From assembly GCA_016234115.1 (NCBI GenBank), contig JACRHD010000005.1, positions 52,720 to 116,719 of the forward strand: DNA of 64,000 nucleotides. The letters are read 5' to 3'. The notes below the pieces were generated by a model. It ran no database searches and was not told the DNA's origin. It worked only from the letters and a program-made list of their open reading frames with translations. Origin of the DNA: Nitrospirota bacterium. GTDB lineage: Bacteria > Nitrospirota > Thermodesulfovibrionia > UBA6902. The position numbers and the translations under genes are program-made. Below are positions 26,234-35,711 of the stretch, piece after piece. The first letter of the stretch is position 1, and every line of letters begins with the position of its first letter.

Positions 26234-26758
26234 ATGCTTAAGAAGAACCTCATCGTAGTTTTGTCTGTAATTCTCGCTGTCGGCACAATCTTCATACTGA
26301 GTTATTACAAGGGGCAGGGCATTAAGCTGCAGCCTTCTTTTCAGACTTCTTCCATGAAAAATCTGCACTTGACCCACAGGGAAGACAACCAGGTCAAGTG
26401 GGAACTGTCGGCGCGTGAGGCGATTTTTCCGGTCGGGGCCAAAGAAGTGCTGCTTACATCTCCGGGGATCAGGATAAACCGGACGCCGGAAATACGTCTT
26501 GCCGGCGGCAGCGGCGTTTATGAAGTCGAAAAAGGCGATGTTTCTTTAGGCGATTCCGTAGAGTTAAATATAAAGGACACTACGTTTACGGCAAATACGC
26601 TGAAGTGGGACAGTACGAAAGAATTAGTCACAACCGAAGACGCAGTCAGGTTTGTCGGGAAAAATTTTCTTATCGAGGGGACGGGTCTGTCCGCCTCCAT
26701 GAAAAATAATACGGTGCAGATACTGAGAAATGTCAAAGCCACTTTTAATCTTACTTAG
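26234..26758 (+). CDS. lptC: LPS export protein LptC
   Basis: Bitopic inner-membrane protein that passes lipopolysaccharide from the LptB2FG pump to LptA. The 174 residues have one N-terminal helix (LIVVLSVILAVGTIFIL) and a periplasmic beta-jellyroll with the repeated Lpt pattern (VKWELSAREAIF, IRLAGGSGVYEVEKGDVSLG, LKWDSTKELVTTEDAVRFVG). Its 3' end overlaps lptA by 29 nt, so translation is coupled. The start has no Shine-Dalgarno but a promoter-like pair just upstream. LptF, LptG and LptD are not in the window. Confidence 0.93.
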   Translation: MLKKNLIVVLSVILAVGTIFILSYYKGQGIKLQPSFQTSSMKNLHLTHREDNQVKWELSAREAIFPVGAKEVLLTSPGIRINRTPEIRLAGGSGVYEVEKGDVSLGDSVELNIKDTTFTANTLKWDSTKELVTTEDAVRFVGKNFLIEGTGLSASMKNNTVQILRNVKATFNLT

Positions 26759-27209
26759 CGCCTTAACAATACTTTCGGCGTATACCGGCGAGTCCTTTTC
26801 CGCGCTTGCGGACAAGGCGGGAAAGAAACCCGTTGTCATCACTTCCCGGACCCTCACCGCCGACAGCAAGAACAATACGGCGGTTTTTGAAGGTTCCGTA
26901 ATTGCAAAGACGGAGGACGTAACGATCTACTCCGACAAAATGACCGTTTTTTACGACAACTCCGAAAGCAAAATAAAACAGATTGAGGCGGCGGGCAACG
27001 TAAAAGTGCACAGTAAAGAAAGGGCGATTTTTTCAGATGAAGCCATATACCTGGATGAAGAAAGAAAAATCATATTCCGCGGCAATCCGAAGGCCGTTGA
27101 AGGAGAAAATGTAATAACCGGCACGCAGATAATATTTTTTATCAATGACGACCGCGCCGTCGTGGAAGGAAGCAGGGTCATTCTGCAAAACAGGCAAAAG
27201 GCGAAATAA
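26730..27209 (+). CDS. lptA: LPS transport periplasmic protein LptA
   Basis: Periplasmic bridge protein carrying LPS between LptC and the outer-membrane LptD. A signal peptide (LLILLSALTILSAYTGESFS) precedes an OstA-like jellyroll (VITSRTLTADSKNNTAVFEG, ITGTQIIFFINDDRAVVEGS). The 159 residues are normal. It overlaps lptC at its start and lptB by one base at its end. Confidence 0.93.
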   Translation: MSKPLLILLSALTILSAYTGESFSALADKAGKKPVVITSRTLTADSKNNTAVFEGSVIAKTEDVTIYSDKMTVFYDNSESKIKQIEAAGNVKVHSKERAIFSDEAIYLDEERKIIFRGNPKAVEGENVITGTQIIFFINDDRAVVEGSRVILQNRQKAK

Positions 27210-27931
27210 TGCACTCACTGGAGGTCAGCGGGCTGAAAAAGAACTATAACGGCAAGACGGTTGTTTCGGACATCAGTCTGAATATCAGATCCGGAGAAGT
27301 GGTCGGGCTTCTCGGCCCCAACGGGGCCGGCAAGACGACTACATTTTATATGGTGCTGGGGCTGATAATACCTGACGCCGGAGAAATCAGCCTCGACGGT
27401 GAAAAGCTGAACAATGTCCCGATGTACAGGAGGGCCAGAAAGGGCATCGGATATCTTCCCCAGGAGGCCTCCGTTTTCAGGAAGCTGAAAGTGGAGGACA
27501 ACATAAAGGCGGTACTTGAGATGACGGACGCCGATAAAAAAACGAGAGAGGAAAAGCTCAAAGACATTCTGGAGGAATTCAACCTGGTCCGTATTTCCGG
27601 CAGCCTCGGATATCAGCTTTCGGGCGGGGAACGTCGCAAGGTGGAAATAGCGAGGGCGATAGCCGTAGACCCGGTCTTCATGCTGCTTGACGAGCCGTTC
27701 GCCGGAATAGACCCGCTTGCCGTCAACGAGCTGAAGAAGACCCTCAGACAGCTCGCCGACAAAGGCATCGGGCTTATAATAACGGACCATAATGTCCGGG
27801 AGACATTGTCGATAACGAGCAGGGCTTATATCATAAGCGACGGCCGCATCCTTGCTCACGGGACGCCGGAAGAACTCGTCGCCGACGAGCTGGTCAAAAA
27901 AAGTTACTTAGGGGAGGAATTCAGGCTTTAA
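27209..27931 (+). CDS. lptB: LPS export ABC ATPase LptB
   Basis: ATPase that powers LPS extraction from the inner membrane together with LptF, LptG and LptC. Walker A GPNGAGKTT, Q-loop YLPQEASVF, signature LSGGERRKVEIARA, Walker B VFMLLDEPFAGIDP and the H-loop IITDHNVRET are all intact. The 240 residues match LptB. The stop overlaps the rpoN start by one base. Confidence 0.97.
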   Translation: MHSLEVSGLKKNYNGKTVVSDISLNIRSGEVVGLLGPNGAGKTTTFYMVLGLIIPDAGEISLDGEKLNNVPMYRRARKGIGYLPQEASVFRKLKVEDNIKAVLEMTDADKKTREEKLKDILEEFNLVRISGSLGYQLSGGERRKVEIARAIAVDPVFMLLDEPFAGIDPLAVNELKKTLRQLADKGIGLIITDHNVRETLSITSRAYIISDGRILAHGTPEELVADELVKKSYLGEEFRL

Positions 27932-29376
27932 TGGCCCAGGAACAGAGGCTCGAACTCAAGCTTTCCCAGAAATTGATCCTTACTCCTCAACTGCAGCAGT
28001 CGATCAAGCTGCTCCAGTTGCCGCTGCTTGAGCTGTCACAGGACATAAACCAGGAGCTTATGGCCAATCCTCTCCTTGAGGAAGGCATTGAGCGGGACCA
28101 GGAGGACAAATCCGCAACGCCTGAAGCGTCGATGGGTGAAGAGCCGTTTCGTGAATCTTCCGAATATGCCGAGGCCCCTCTTGAAAAGATATTCGGCTTC
28201 ACGACGGACAGTTATTTTGAAGAGCGTGAAAGCGACGGCAGGGACCTGGGTTACTTCAACGACGGCTCGGAGGAGGTGCAGTCTTATCTTGAACATAACA
28301 GGAAAAAACCGGATTTATACGAACATCTCCTCTGGCAATTAAGACTTTCATACATACCCGAGGACATCGGCAGGGTATCGGAGATGATTATAAACAATCT
28401 TAACAATGACGGTTATCTTCAGGCGTCGCTGGAAGAGATCGCGGCAAGCTCGAAGACCGATCCGGACACTGCGGAAAGGGCCCTTGCCTCTGTTCAGGGT
28501 CTGGACCCCTCCGGCGTCGGCGCAAGGACCCTGCAGGAATGCCTTCTGCTTCAGTTGAAACCCCTGAATCTCAGAGGCACTCTGGTGGAGAAAATCCTTA
28601 CCGAAGGCTTTTCCGAGATCGAATGCAAAAAATATAAACAGCTTGCGGCGAGATTCAAGGCCTCGATGGACGAGGTCCTTGCCGCTGTGAAAATCATAGA
28701 AGGACTCGAACCCCGGCCGGGGAGAAATTTTTCAAGCGATGAGCCTGTCCATATTATCCCTGACGTGTATATAGAAGAATCCGAAGGGGAATATATCATA
28801 ACGTTGAACGATGAAGGCATCCCTAAGCTCAGGTTGTCCAATTATTACAGGAAACTCCTTGCAAACAAGAAACTGTTAGGGCCGGAGGAGAAGCAGTTCC
28901 TTGAAGAAAAACTCCGCTCCGCCATCTGGCTGCTCAAGAGTCTCGATCAGAGGAACAGGACTATATACAGGGTCACGGAAAGCATCCTGAGGTTTCAGGA
29001 GGATTTCTTCAGAAAAGGTTTCAAGCACCTCAAGCCGCTTAATCTTAAAGACGTGGCTGAAGACCTGGGCATGCACGAGAGCACCATAAGCAGGGTCACG
29101 TCCAATAAATATGTCCAGTGTCCGCAGGGGCTCCTGAGCTTCAGATTTTTCTTCAGCAACGCGGTGACTACCGCCACGGGCGACATCTCATCATCGACCG
29201 TGAAAGACCTCATCCGAAAAATAGTCTCGGAAGAAAATCCCCGCGAGCCGCTGAACGACAAAAAGATAGTCGAAATGTTAAAGAACAACGGCATAGCAGT
29301 GGCCCGCAGGACTGCAGCGAAATACAGGGAGGAATTGAAGATCCCGTCTCATATAAAGCGGAAAAAATGGTTCTGA
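27931..29376 (+). CDS. rpoN: RNA polymerase sigma-54 factor RpoN
   Basis: Alternative sigma factor for -24/-12 promoters, which needs AAA+ activators such as the regulator at 98-1456. Region I is Gln/Leu-rich (LKLSQKLILTPQLQQSIKLL), followed by an acidic region II, the core-binding domain, an HTH (DLGMHESTISRVTSNKYVQC) and the RpoN box ARRTAAKYREELKIP near the C-terminus. The 481 residues are typical. The lptB-rpoN-hpf-rapZ order is the conserved neighbourhood seen in many Gram-negatives. Confidence 0.97.
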   Translation: MAQEQRLELKLSQKLILTPQLQQSIKLLQLPLLELSQDINQELMANPLLEEGIERDQEDKSATPEASMGEEPFRESSEYAEAPLEKIFGFTTDSYFEERESDGRDLGYFNDGSEEVQSYLEHNRKKPDLYEHLLWQLRLSYIPEDIGRVSEMIINNLNNDGYLQASLEEIAASSKTDPDTAERALASVQGLDPSGVGARTLQECLLLQLKPLNLRGTLVEKILTEGFSEIECKKYKQLAARFKASMDEVLAAVKIIEGLEPRPGRNFSSDEPVHIIPDVYIEESEGEYIITLNDEGIPKLRLSNYYRKLLANKKLLGPEEKQFLEEKLRSAIWLLKSLDQRNRTIYRVTESILRFQEDFFRKGFKHLKPLNLKDVAEDLGMHESTISRVTSNKYVQCPQGLLSFRFFFSNAVTTATGDISSSTVKDLIRKIVSEENPREPLNDKKIVEMLKNNGIAVARRTAAKYREELKIPSHIKRKKWF

Positions 29377-29389
29377 GAGGAGGAAGAAC

Positions 29390-29905
29390 ATGAACATAAT
29401 CATCAATTGCAGACATATGGACCTCACAAACACACTGAAGAAATACACGGAGGAAAAACTCGGCAAATTCGAAAAATACATCGGTAATATTACGGAAGCC
29501 ATCGTGACGCTCAGCGTAGAAAAGTACAGGCATAAAGCTGAAGTCCTTCTTAAGGTCAACGGCCTGCTGATACAGGCGGAAAGCATAACAGGCGAGATGT
29601 ATTCGTCAATCGATGAAGTAGTGGACAAACTGGACCGCCAGATAAAAAAATACAAGGAGAAAATCGCCTCACACAGGAAGGTCAAGAAGGAGGCCGAGGC
29701 CCCGGCTCCGAAAGAAAAAACCGTCCCGCTCATAATAAAGAAGAAGGCCTTCGACATTAAACCTATGGCCGTGGAAGAGGCCGCGATGCAGATGGACCTT
29801 CTGGACAAGAGCTTTTTTGTGTTCACAAACGCCTCGTCGGGAAACATCAACGTCTTATACAAGAGAAATGATGGAAACCTGGGATTGATAGAGCCGGCAA
29901 AGTGA
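29390..29905 (+). CDS. hpf: Ribosome hibernation-promoting factor, long form
   Basis: Binds the 30S decoding region and promotes 100S dimers in stationary phase. The N-terminal S30AE fold runs to about residue 100, then a Lys/Glu/Pro linker, then the long-HPF C-terminal dimerisation domain (AAMQMDLLDKSFFVFTNASS, NVLYKRNDGNLGLIEP). The 171 residues agree with the long form. A GGAGGA Shine-Dalgarno precedes the ATG. It overlaps rapZ by 3 nt. The other HPF-like gene at 7953 has a cold-shock domain instead of this tail. Confidence 0.95.
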   Translation: MNIIINCRHMDLTNTLKKYTEEKLGKFEKYIGNITEAIVTLSVEKYRHKAEVLLKVNGLLIQAESITGEMYSSIDEVVDKLDRQIKKYKEKIASHRKVKKEAEAPAPKEKTVPLIIKKKAFDIKPMAVEEAAMQMDLLDKSFFVFTNASSGNINVLYKRNDGNLGLIEPAK

Positions 29906-30774
29906 CCCGTCCCAGAAAGCATCAGGTCTACACTGTCATCGTAACAGGTCTGTCCGGGGCCGGTAAAACCGTCACGCTGAACGCCTTTGAGGACGGGGGG
30001 TTTTTTTGTGTCGACAATCTGCCGACCGCCCTGATCAAGTCCTTCGTCGACTTATGCAGCAAGACCCCTTCCATTACGAGAATTGCCATCGGCGTCGATA
30101 TCAGGGAATTGAAATTCCTGAGTTATTTTTCCGACATCATCACGGACCTGAGAAAAAAAGGCGGTATCGAGATCGTATTCCTTGAAGCGACGGAAGACGC
30201 CCTTGTAAGAAGATTCAAGGAAACGAGAAGACCTCACCCCCTCGGGTTCAGGGACCTGAAAAAGGCCCTTCGAAAAGAGGTCGAGACCCTGCAGGCAATA
30301 AGAGAGGACGCGGACAGGATCATAGACACATCCGGTCTCAGTCCGCATCAATTGCGCACGCTGATAACAAAGACGTTCCTTTCGCGGGAGCCCGCGAAAA
30401 TGTCCGTAGGTCTTATCTCCTTCGGATATAAATACGGCATCCCCCTGGAGTCGGACCTCCTTTTTGACGTAAGGTTTCTGCCCAACCCTTATTTTGTCAA
30501 AGAGCTGAGGCCCCTGCCCGGGACCTCGCCGAAGGTAAGGAGCTTTGTCCTTTCCCAGGAGGCCACCAGTCGGTTCTTCGAGAAACTTACTCCCCTCATC
30601 GAGCATCTTCTCCCCCTTTACGGGCAGGAAGGCAGAAACTATCTGACCATAGGCGTCGGATGCACGGGCGGACGGCACAGGTCCCCGGTCATTGTGGAAG
30701 AAATCAAAAGAAGGCTGCGGAAGAACAAATTTAATATATCGGTCGTCCACAGGGACCTGCAGGAGGCGACGTAG
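29902..30774 (+). CDS. rapZ: RNase adapter / nucleotide-binding protein RapZ
   Basis: YvcJ/RapZ family; in E. coli it presents the GlmZ small RNA to RNase E, and elsewhere it acts as a nucleotide- and metabolite-binding regulator. Walker A GLSGAGKT is near residue 15, and the C-terminal domain includes LPNPYFVKELRPLPG and IGVGCTGGRHRSP. The 290 residues are normal. It starts with GTG overlapping the hpf stop. An imperfect hairpin follows the stop. Confidence 0.95.
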   Translation: MTRPRKHQVYTVIVTGLSGAGKTVTLNAFEDGGFFCVDNLPTALIKSFVDLCSKTPSITRIAIGVDIRELKFLSYFSDIITDLRKKGGIEIVFLEATEDALVRRFKETRRPHPLGFRDLKKALRKEVETLQAIREDADRIIDTSGLSPHQLRTLITKTFLSREPAKMSVGLISFGYKYGIPLESDLLFDVRFLPNPYFVKELRPLPGTSPKVRSFVLSQEATSRFFEKLTPLIEHLLPLYGQEGRNYLTIGVGCTGGRHRSPVIVEEIKRRLRKNKFNISVVHRDLQEAT

Positions 30775-30776
30775 AA

Positions 30777-30810
30777 TCGTGTCCGTAATCCGTATTCCGT
30801 ACGGACACGA
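30777..30810. repeat. Hairpin after rapZ
   Basis: TCGTGTCCGT and ACGGACACGA form a ten-bp stem around a 14-nt loop just after the rapZ stop. There is no U-run, so termination is uncertain. Confidence 0.55.
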
Positions 30811-30834
30811 CTCCCTACGGTCAACGATCTTCAT

Positions 30835-31965
30835 ATGATCTATCTCGATAACAACGCTACCACTCCATTGGCGGCCGGCGTAATCCGCGTGATGGAGAAG
30901 TGCCTGAGGGAGAACTTCGGCAACCCTTCAAGCGGACATCCCCCTGGAAGAAACGCGAGAAAGGCCGTGGAGCGCGCCAGAGAACAGGTGGCCCGTCTGA
31001 TCGGCGCATCTCCGAAGGAGATCATCTTTACTTCAGGCGGCACCGAGGCAAACAACATGGCCATCTTCGGCGCCGCGAAGAGATTTAAAGCCGGTCACAT
31101 AATCACGTCATGCATTGAGCATCCGGCCGTGCTGAAGCCGTTAAAATATCTCGAACGGACGGGCTTCACAGTGACATATATTCCGGTAAATAAGTACGGA
31201 ATTGCCGACCCTGCTTCGGTGGTCCGGAATATAAGAACGAATACCATCCTTGTAACAATAATGCATTCAAATAATGAAACAGGGGCGCTGCAGCCCGTCG
31301 AGAAAATCGGCAGGTCCTCAAGGGAGAGGGGAATTCTGTTTCACACCGACGCGGCCCAGTCCGTCGGGAAGATACCGGTGAACGTGAATAAACTACGTGT
31401 TGATTTCCTGACCGTCGTGTCCCACAAGTTTTACGGGCCCAAGGGGGTCGGCGCGCTTTATTTGAGACATGGCGTCGAATTGGCGCCCATCCTTTACGGC
31501 GCTTCTCATGAAAAAGGATTGAGACCGGGGACCGAGAATGTATGCTCAATAGCCGGTATGGGAAAGGCAGCGGAGATTGCTCAAAAAGAATTAAAGGAGC
31601 GCGTAAGGAATATGCGCGGGCTGTCACGCATGCTGTTCGATAAACTGCGCGGAAATATTCCCGGAATAAGACTCAACAGCCATCCTTCCAAAAGACTTCC
31701 CAACACATTGAACATTTCGTTCCCCGGCGTCATCGGCTCCGTGCTGCTGGATAAACTGAAACACGATATCGCGGCTTCAACCGGCTCCGCCTGCCACGAA
31801 GGCAGACATACACCCTCCCCGGTACTCAAGGCAATGGGGCTGAGCGATGAGGACGCGCTTTCGGCGGTAAGATTGAGCCTGGGCAGGGACACAACGGAGC
31901 GGGAAATAAAAAGGGCTGCAAAGGCTATTGTAAAAGCTTACCATGACCTCAGACTTAAAACGTGA
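30835..31965 (+). CDS. Cysteine desulfurase (NifS/IscS family)
   Basis: PLP enzyme that takes sulfur (or selenium from selenocysteine) off cysteine for Fe-S clusters and thiolation. The 376 residues begin MIYLDNNATTPL, with the PLP Lys in VVSHKFYGPKGVGALY, HTDAAQSVGKI, and the active-site Cys in STGSACHEGRH. The short active-site loop resembles group I NifS proteins. No iscU or iscR lies next to it. It is convergent with the M16 protease. A role in supplying selenide for selenoprotein synthesis is possible but not shown. Confidence 0.93.
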   Translation: MIYLDNNATTPLAAGVIRVMEKCLRENFGNPSSGHPPGRNARKAVERAREQVARLIGASPKEIIFTSGGTEANNMAIFGAAKRFKAGHIITSCIEHPAVLKPLKYLERTGFTVTYIPVNKYGIADPASVVRNIRTNTILVTIMHSNNETGALQPVEKIGRSSRERGILFHTDAAQSVGKIPVNVNKLRVDFLTVVSHKFYGPKGVGALYLRHGVELAPILYGASHEKGLRPGTENVCSIAGMGKAAEIAQKELKERVRNMRGLSRMLFDKLRGNIPGIRLNSHPSKRLPNTLNISFPGVIGSVLLDKLKHDIAASTGSACHEGRHTPSPVLKAMGLSDEDALSAVRLSLGRDTTEREIKRAAKAIVKAYHDLRLKT

Positions 31966-31989
31966 GCTCCCTTCTAAAGAGGAGATTAA

Positions 31990-32030
31990 GAAACTCCGGT
32001 TTCCCCTCTTGAGAGGGGATTAAGGGGTGT
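31990..32030. repeat. CCCCTCTTGAGAGGGG repeat between convergent genes
   Basis: The palindrome CCCCTCTTGAGAGGGG (32004-32019) plus ATTAAGGGGTG resembles a block at 33315-33385 and a looser one at 42413-42510. It probably serves as a shared terminator or repeat. Confidence 0.5.
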
Positions 32031-32036
32031 GTTTCC

Positions 32037-33284
32037 TTACCCGCTCACACCCCTGATGTCCCCGTCCTTCACGGGGCCGTACACGGTCACTGCAAACGGA
32101 TTATTGTTCACGAGTCTTTGAGCAAGATTCTTCACGTCTTCGAGCGTTATCGCCTCGACCATTTTAATGACTTCTTCAGGAGAATAATATCTCCCGTAAT
32201 ATATCTCCTGTTTGGCGATATTGGTCATCTTGTTGCTCGTTGATTCAAGGGCGAGTATAAGATTGCCTTTTAGCTGCGCCTTGGCCCTCTGCAGCTCATC
32301 CGGAGAAACCGTCACGGAGAGGTTCCTCATTTCATCCATCGTTATGTCTATGACTTCTCCCGTGTTTTTCCTGTCCGTGCCCGCATAGACCGCCCAGATC
32401 CCGGCGTCGCTGTATGAGACATGATAGGAGTAAATGGAATACGCAAGCCCCCTCTTCTCCCTTATATTCTGGAAAAGCCTCGAACTGAAACCCGAGCCTA
32501 AAATGGTATTGAGCAGATGCATGGCATATCTGTCCCCGCTGCCGTAAGGCAATCCCTTGATCCCGAGACAGATATGCGTCTCCGACAGGTCTTTCGGCGT
32601 GACGTTTACTCCGTCCCTGAATGCAGGAGGAGCCCAGGTCCTTCCGTCTCCTTCCCTCCGCAGTTTTGCGAGACCCTCGTTAAGATATCCGACAAATTCC
32701 TCTTCCCTGAAATTGCCGCTGCACGCCGCAATAATGTTTTTCGGCCCGTAATACTTCTCTCTATGTTCCGCCAGATCATTCCTTGTAAAGGTCCCGATTA
32801 TATCGCTTCGCCCAAGCACGGGCTGTCCCAGTCCGTCTTCCCCCCATACGTTTTTGCTGAAGATCTCGTGGACACAATCGGAGGGCGTGTCCTCGACCAT
32901 TTTGATCTCCTCGTTTATTATGCTCTTTTCCTTTTCAATATCGGTCTCCGGAAATGTCGAGTTAAGGAATATGTCGGTCAGCAGTTCCGCCGCCTTCGCT
33001 ATATATTCGTCAAGGACTTTTATATAGAAGAGGGTATACTCGGAAGAAGTGAGCGCGTTTAATTCCGCGCCGAGAGAATCCGTTTCCATGGCAATGCCCT
33101 CCGCAGTACGGGTGCCGGTCCCCTTGAAAAACATGTGTTCGAGAAAATGGGAGATGCCGTTCTTGTCGGGCGTTTCATGACGCGCGCCTACCTTTACCCA
33201 TATGCCCGCGCAAAGTGAGCGCGCTTCCTTCACGGTCTCAAGCAAAACAGGTATGTTGTTGTCGAGCAAAACTTTTTTTACCAT
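32037..33284 (-). CDS. M16 family zinc peptidase
   Basis: Processing-protease-like metallopeptidase. The zinc motif HFLEHMFFKGT (HxxEH) with the distal Glu region NEEIKMVEDTPSD is intact in the N-terminal half; the C-terminal half is the R/Y-type partner domain (HICLGIKGLPYGSGDRYAMH, FSSRLFQNIREKRGLAYSIY). The 415 residues are typical of bacterial PqqL/YmxG-like enzymes, and no signal peptide is seen. In many bacteria such genes follow pnp, as here (same strand, 323 nt downstream of pnp). The Shine-Dalgarno is weak. Confidence 0.93.
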   Translation of the reverse strand: MVKKVLLDNNIPVLLETVKEARSLCAGIWVKVGARHETPDKNGISHFLEHMFFKGTGTRTAEGIAMETDSLGAELNALTSSEYTLFYIKVLDEYIAKAAELLTDIFLNSTFPETDIEKEKSIINEEIKMVEDTPSDCVHEIFSKNVWGEDGLGQPVLGRSDIIGTFTRNDLAEHREKYYGPKNIIAACSGNFREEEFVGYLNEGLAKLRREGDGRTWAPPAFRDGVNVTPKDLSETHICLGIKGLPYGSGDRYAMHLLNTILGSGFSSRLFQNIREKRGLAYSIYSYHVSYSDAGIWAVYAGTDRKNTGEVIDITMDEMRNLSVTVSPDELQRAKAQLKGNLILALESTSNKMTNIAKQEIYYGRYYSPEEVIKMVEAITLEDVKNLAQRLVNNNPFAVTVYGPVKDGDIRGVSG

Positions 33285-33314
33285 TGTAATTTATTCCAGT
33301 GACGGGTTTTAACA

Positions 33315-33385
33315 CACCCCTGCACCCCTCTCAAGAGGGGAATAAAGACAATGCCCCCTCCTGAGAGGGGTAGGGGGTGGGTCTC
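33315..33385. repeat. CCCCTCTCAAGAGGGG repeat block
   Basis: Two related palindromes, CACCCCTCTCAAGAGGGG and CCCCCTCCTGAGAGGGG, sit between pnp and the M16 gene. Confidence 0.5.
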
Positions 33386-33448
33386 TTTCCGGCACAGTAT
33401 ATAAACAGACCTCATGTTAAATTTTAGTCTATCTCCGTAAAAATGCAA

Positions 33449-33622
33449 CTGGATTCCTGCTTTCGCGGGAATCCAGTAATATTTCGCGCGTTAAAATCCG
33501 ACTGAAGACGACTGATCTTTTAAGTCTCTTCCTGTCTGGATTCCTGCTTTCGCGGGAATCCAGTAATATTTCGCGCGTTAAAATCCGACTGAAGACGACT
33601 GATCTTTTAAGTCTCTTCCTGT
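33449..33622. repeat. Exact 87-bp tandem duplication over the pnp 3' end
   Basis: Bases 33449-33535 and 33536-33622 are identical. The right copy holds the last five pnp codons, the stop and 71 nt beyond. Each copy contains the hairpin TGGATTCCTGCTTTCGCGGGA / ATCCA, here cut for length, which may end pnp transcription. Confidence 0.95.
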
Positions 33623-35706
33623 TTCGAAGGCTGCTCCCTGAGAGCTTCCTTCCTGCTCAGACGGATCCTGCCCATCTTGTCTATTTCGATGACCTTTACG
33701 AGGACCTCATCGCCTTCCTTGAAGACATCCGTAACGTTTGCAGTACGCTTCTCGGAAATCTGCGATATATGGAGCAATCCTTCGGTCCCGGGGAAGATTT
33801 CCACGAACGCGCCGAAGTCCACGATCCTCTTTACCTTGCCCATGTACAGCTTCCCGACTTCAGCATCCGCTACTATGCCCTTTATGATATCAATCGCCTT
33901 CCGGGCGGAAGCCTCATCCGCCGACGCAATATTTATTACACCTGTGTCTTCAATGTCTATCTTGGCGCCGGTCTGTTCTACTATCCCTCTTATCACTTTG
34001 CCGCCGGTGCCGATTACTTCCCTGATCTTTTCAGGATTGATCTGCATCGTATAAATTCTCGGGGCATGTGTTGCAAGCGTCTCCCTGGGGCTCGCAAGTA
34101 TCTCTTTCATCCTTTGCAGTATGAAAAGCCTGCCCTGCTTTGCCTGAATGAGGGCCCGCGACATTATATCACGGCTCACTCCGCTGATTTTGACGTCCAT
34201 CTGGAACGCGGTAATGCCTTCCTCAGAGCCGGTCACTTTAAAATCCATATCGCCCAGGTGGTCCTCCAGCCCCAGTATGTCCGTAAGCACAACGGTCTGA
34301 TCGCCTTCCTTGATCAGCCCCATCGCTATGCCGGCCACCGGGGTCCTAATCGGCACGCCCGCATCCATAAGGGCAAGCGTTCCTCCGCATACCGTGGCCA
34401 TGGAAGACGAGCCGTTGGATTCGAGTATGTCCGCCACTATCCGTATGGTATACGGGAATTGGGTCCTTTCCGGCAGCACCGCCTTGATGGCCCGCTCCGC
34501 CAACATCCCGTGGCCGATCTCTCTTCTGCCGGGCGAACGCAAAGGCTTTACTTCTCCAACGCTGAACGGAGGGAAATTGTAATGAAGCATAAATTTCTTT
34601 TTCGATTCTCCCTCAAGGGCGTCGATGATCTGTTCGTCCTCCGACGTCCCTAAAGTTATCGCGGCAAGACATTGTGTTTCACCTCTTACAAAAAGCGCCG
34701 ACCCATGCGTCCTCGGCAAGATTCCCACGTCGCAGCTTATCTTTCTTATTTCATCCGGTTTTCTGCCGTCGGCCCTTATCCCCTGCTGCAGGACCATGTT
34801 CCTGACAAGGTCCTTTTCCAGCTTGTTGAAGATAAATGTTATGTCCTTTGATATGTCCGCTTCGCCGGCGTTAAGAGACGCAATGACTTCGCTTAATATA
34901 TTGTCGAGCGCATCCTGTCTTCTCAATTTGTCGGGAATGATTATCGCCTCTTTTATTTTCCCGAGCGAGAGATCTGAAACCGCCGAGGTTAATTTTTCAT
35001 CTACCAGGGGCGGCACGACAGTCCTTTTGGGACGTCCGACCATGGATATGAATTTTCTCTGAAGGGCCACTACCTTTTTAATTTCTTCATGTGCGACATC
35101 GAGCGCTGCGAGCAGCAGTTCTTCGGTTATTTCAAGGCCGCCGCCCTCCACCATGATAACGGCCTCATCGGTGCCGGCGACAACCATGTTGAAATCGCAC
35201 TGTTCCGCTTCCTGAAGGTCCGGATTTATAACAAAGGAATCCTTGAGAATGCCTATCCTGACTGCGCTGACAGGGGTCTCAAAGGGGATGTCCGAAATGC
35301 CGAGGGCCGCGGATATTCCTATTATCCCGAGTATGTCTGAAATATTTTCACTGCCGAAGGAAAGAACAGACACTATGCACTGGGTTTCACAATAAAAACC
35401 GTCGGGGAACAACGGTCTGATGGGCCTGTCTATCAGGCGGGAGGTAAGGACTTCTTTTTCGCTCGGCCTTCCTTCTCTCTTGAAGAACCCGCCGGGGATC
35501 TTGCCTGCGGCGTAGGCCTTTTCCTGATAATCAACCGTAAGAGGGAAAAAATCGATGTTCAGTCTTGGTTCTTTATTGGCTACGGCAGTTGCCAGTACTA
35601 CGGTGTCGCCGTAGCGTACAACAACGGAACCGTCTGCCTGTCTTGCGAAACGTCCGGTTTCAAGATAAAGAGGCTTTCCTTTAACTTCAATCTCAACATG
35701 TGTCAT
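33607..35706 (-). CDS. pnp: Polyribonucleotide nucleotidyltransferase (PNPase)
   Basis: Phosphorolytic 3'-5' exoribonuclease of the RNA degradosome. Two RNase PH domains (SFGSENISDILGIIGISAAL; NFPPFSVGEVKPLRSPGRRE), a KH domain (IGTGGKVIRGIVEQTGAKID) and an S1 domain (GKVKRIVDFGAFVEIFPG) lie in the usual order. The 699 residues are standard. The start is 5 nt after the rpsO stop, the classic rpsO-pnp operon. The last codons and stop are part of a tandem duplication. In E. coli pnp is autoregulated through its leader, but I see no equivalent here. Confidence 0.98.
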   Translation of the reverse strand: MTHVEIEVKGKPLYLETGRFARQADGSVVVRYGDTVVLATAVANKEPRLNIDFFPLTVDYQEKAYAAGKIPGGFFKREGRPSEKEVLTSRLIDRPIRPLFPDGFYCETQCIVSVLSFGSENISDILGIIGISAALGISDIPFETPVSAVRIGILKDSFVINPDLQEAEQCDFNMVVAGTDEAVIMVEGGGLEITEELLLAALDVAHEEIKKVVALQRKFISMVGRPKRTVVPPLVDEKLTSAVSDLSLGKIKEAIIIPDKLRRQDALDNILSEVIASLNAGEADISKDITFIFNKLEKDLVRNMVLQQGIRADGRKPDEIRKISCDVGILPRTHGSALFVRGETQCLAAITLGTSEDEQIIDALEGESKKKFMLHYNFPPFSVGEVKPLRSPGRREIGHGMLAERAIKAVLPERTQFPYTIRIVADILESNGSSSMATVCGGTLALMDAGVPIRTPVAGIAMGLIKEGDQTVVLTDILGLEDHLGDMDFKVTGSEEGITAFQMDVKISGVSRDIMSRALIQAKQGRLFILQRMKEILASPRETLATHAPRIYTMQINPEKIREVIGTGGKVIRGIVEQTGAKIDIEDTGVINIASADEASARKAIDIIKGIVADAEVGKLYMGKVKRIVDFGAFVEIFPGTEGLLHISQISEKRTANVTDVFKEGDEVLVKVIEIDKMGRIRLSRKEALREQPSKQEET

Positions 35707-35711
35707 TCAGT

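Noticed and set aside
33769..34653. Long plus-strand ORF (294 codons) across the pnp gene
   Set aside because: It is antisense to the conserved KH and RNase PH regions of PNPase and has no recognisable motifs.
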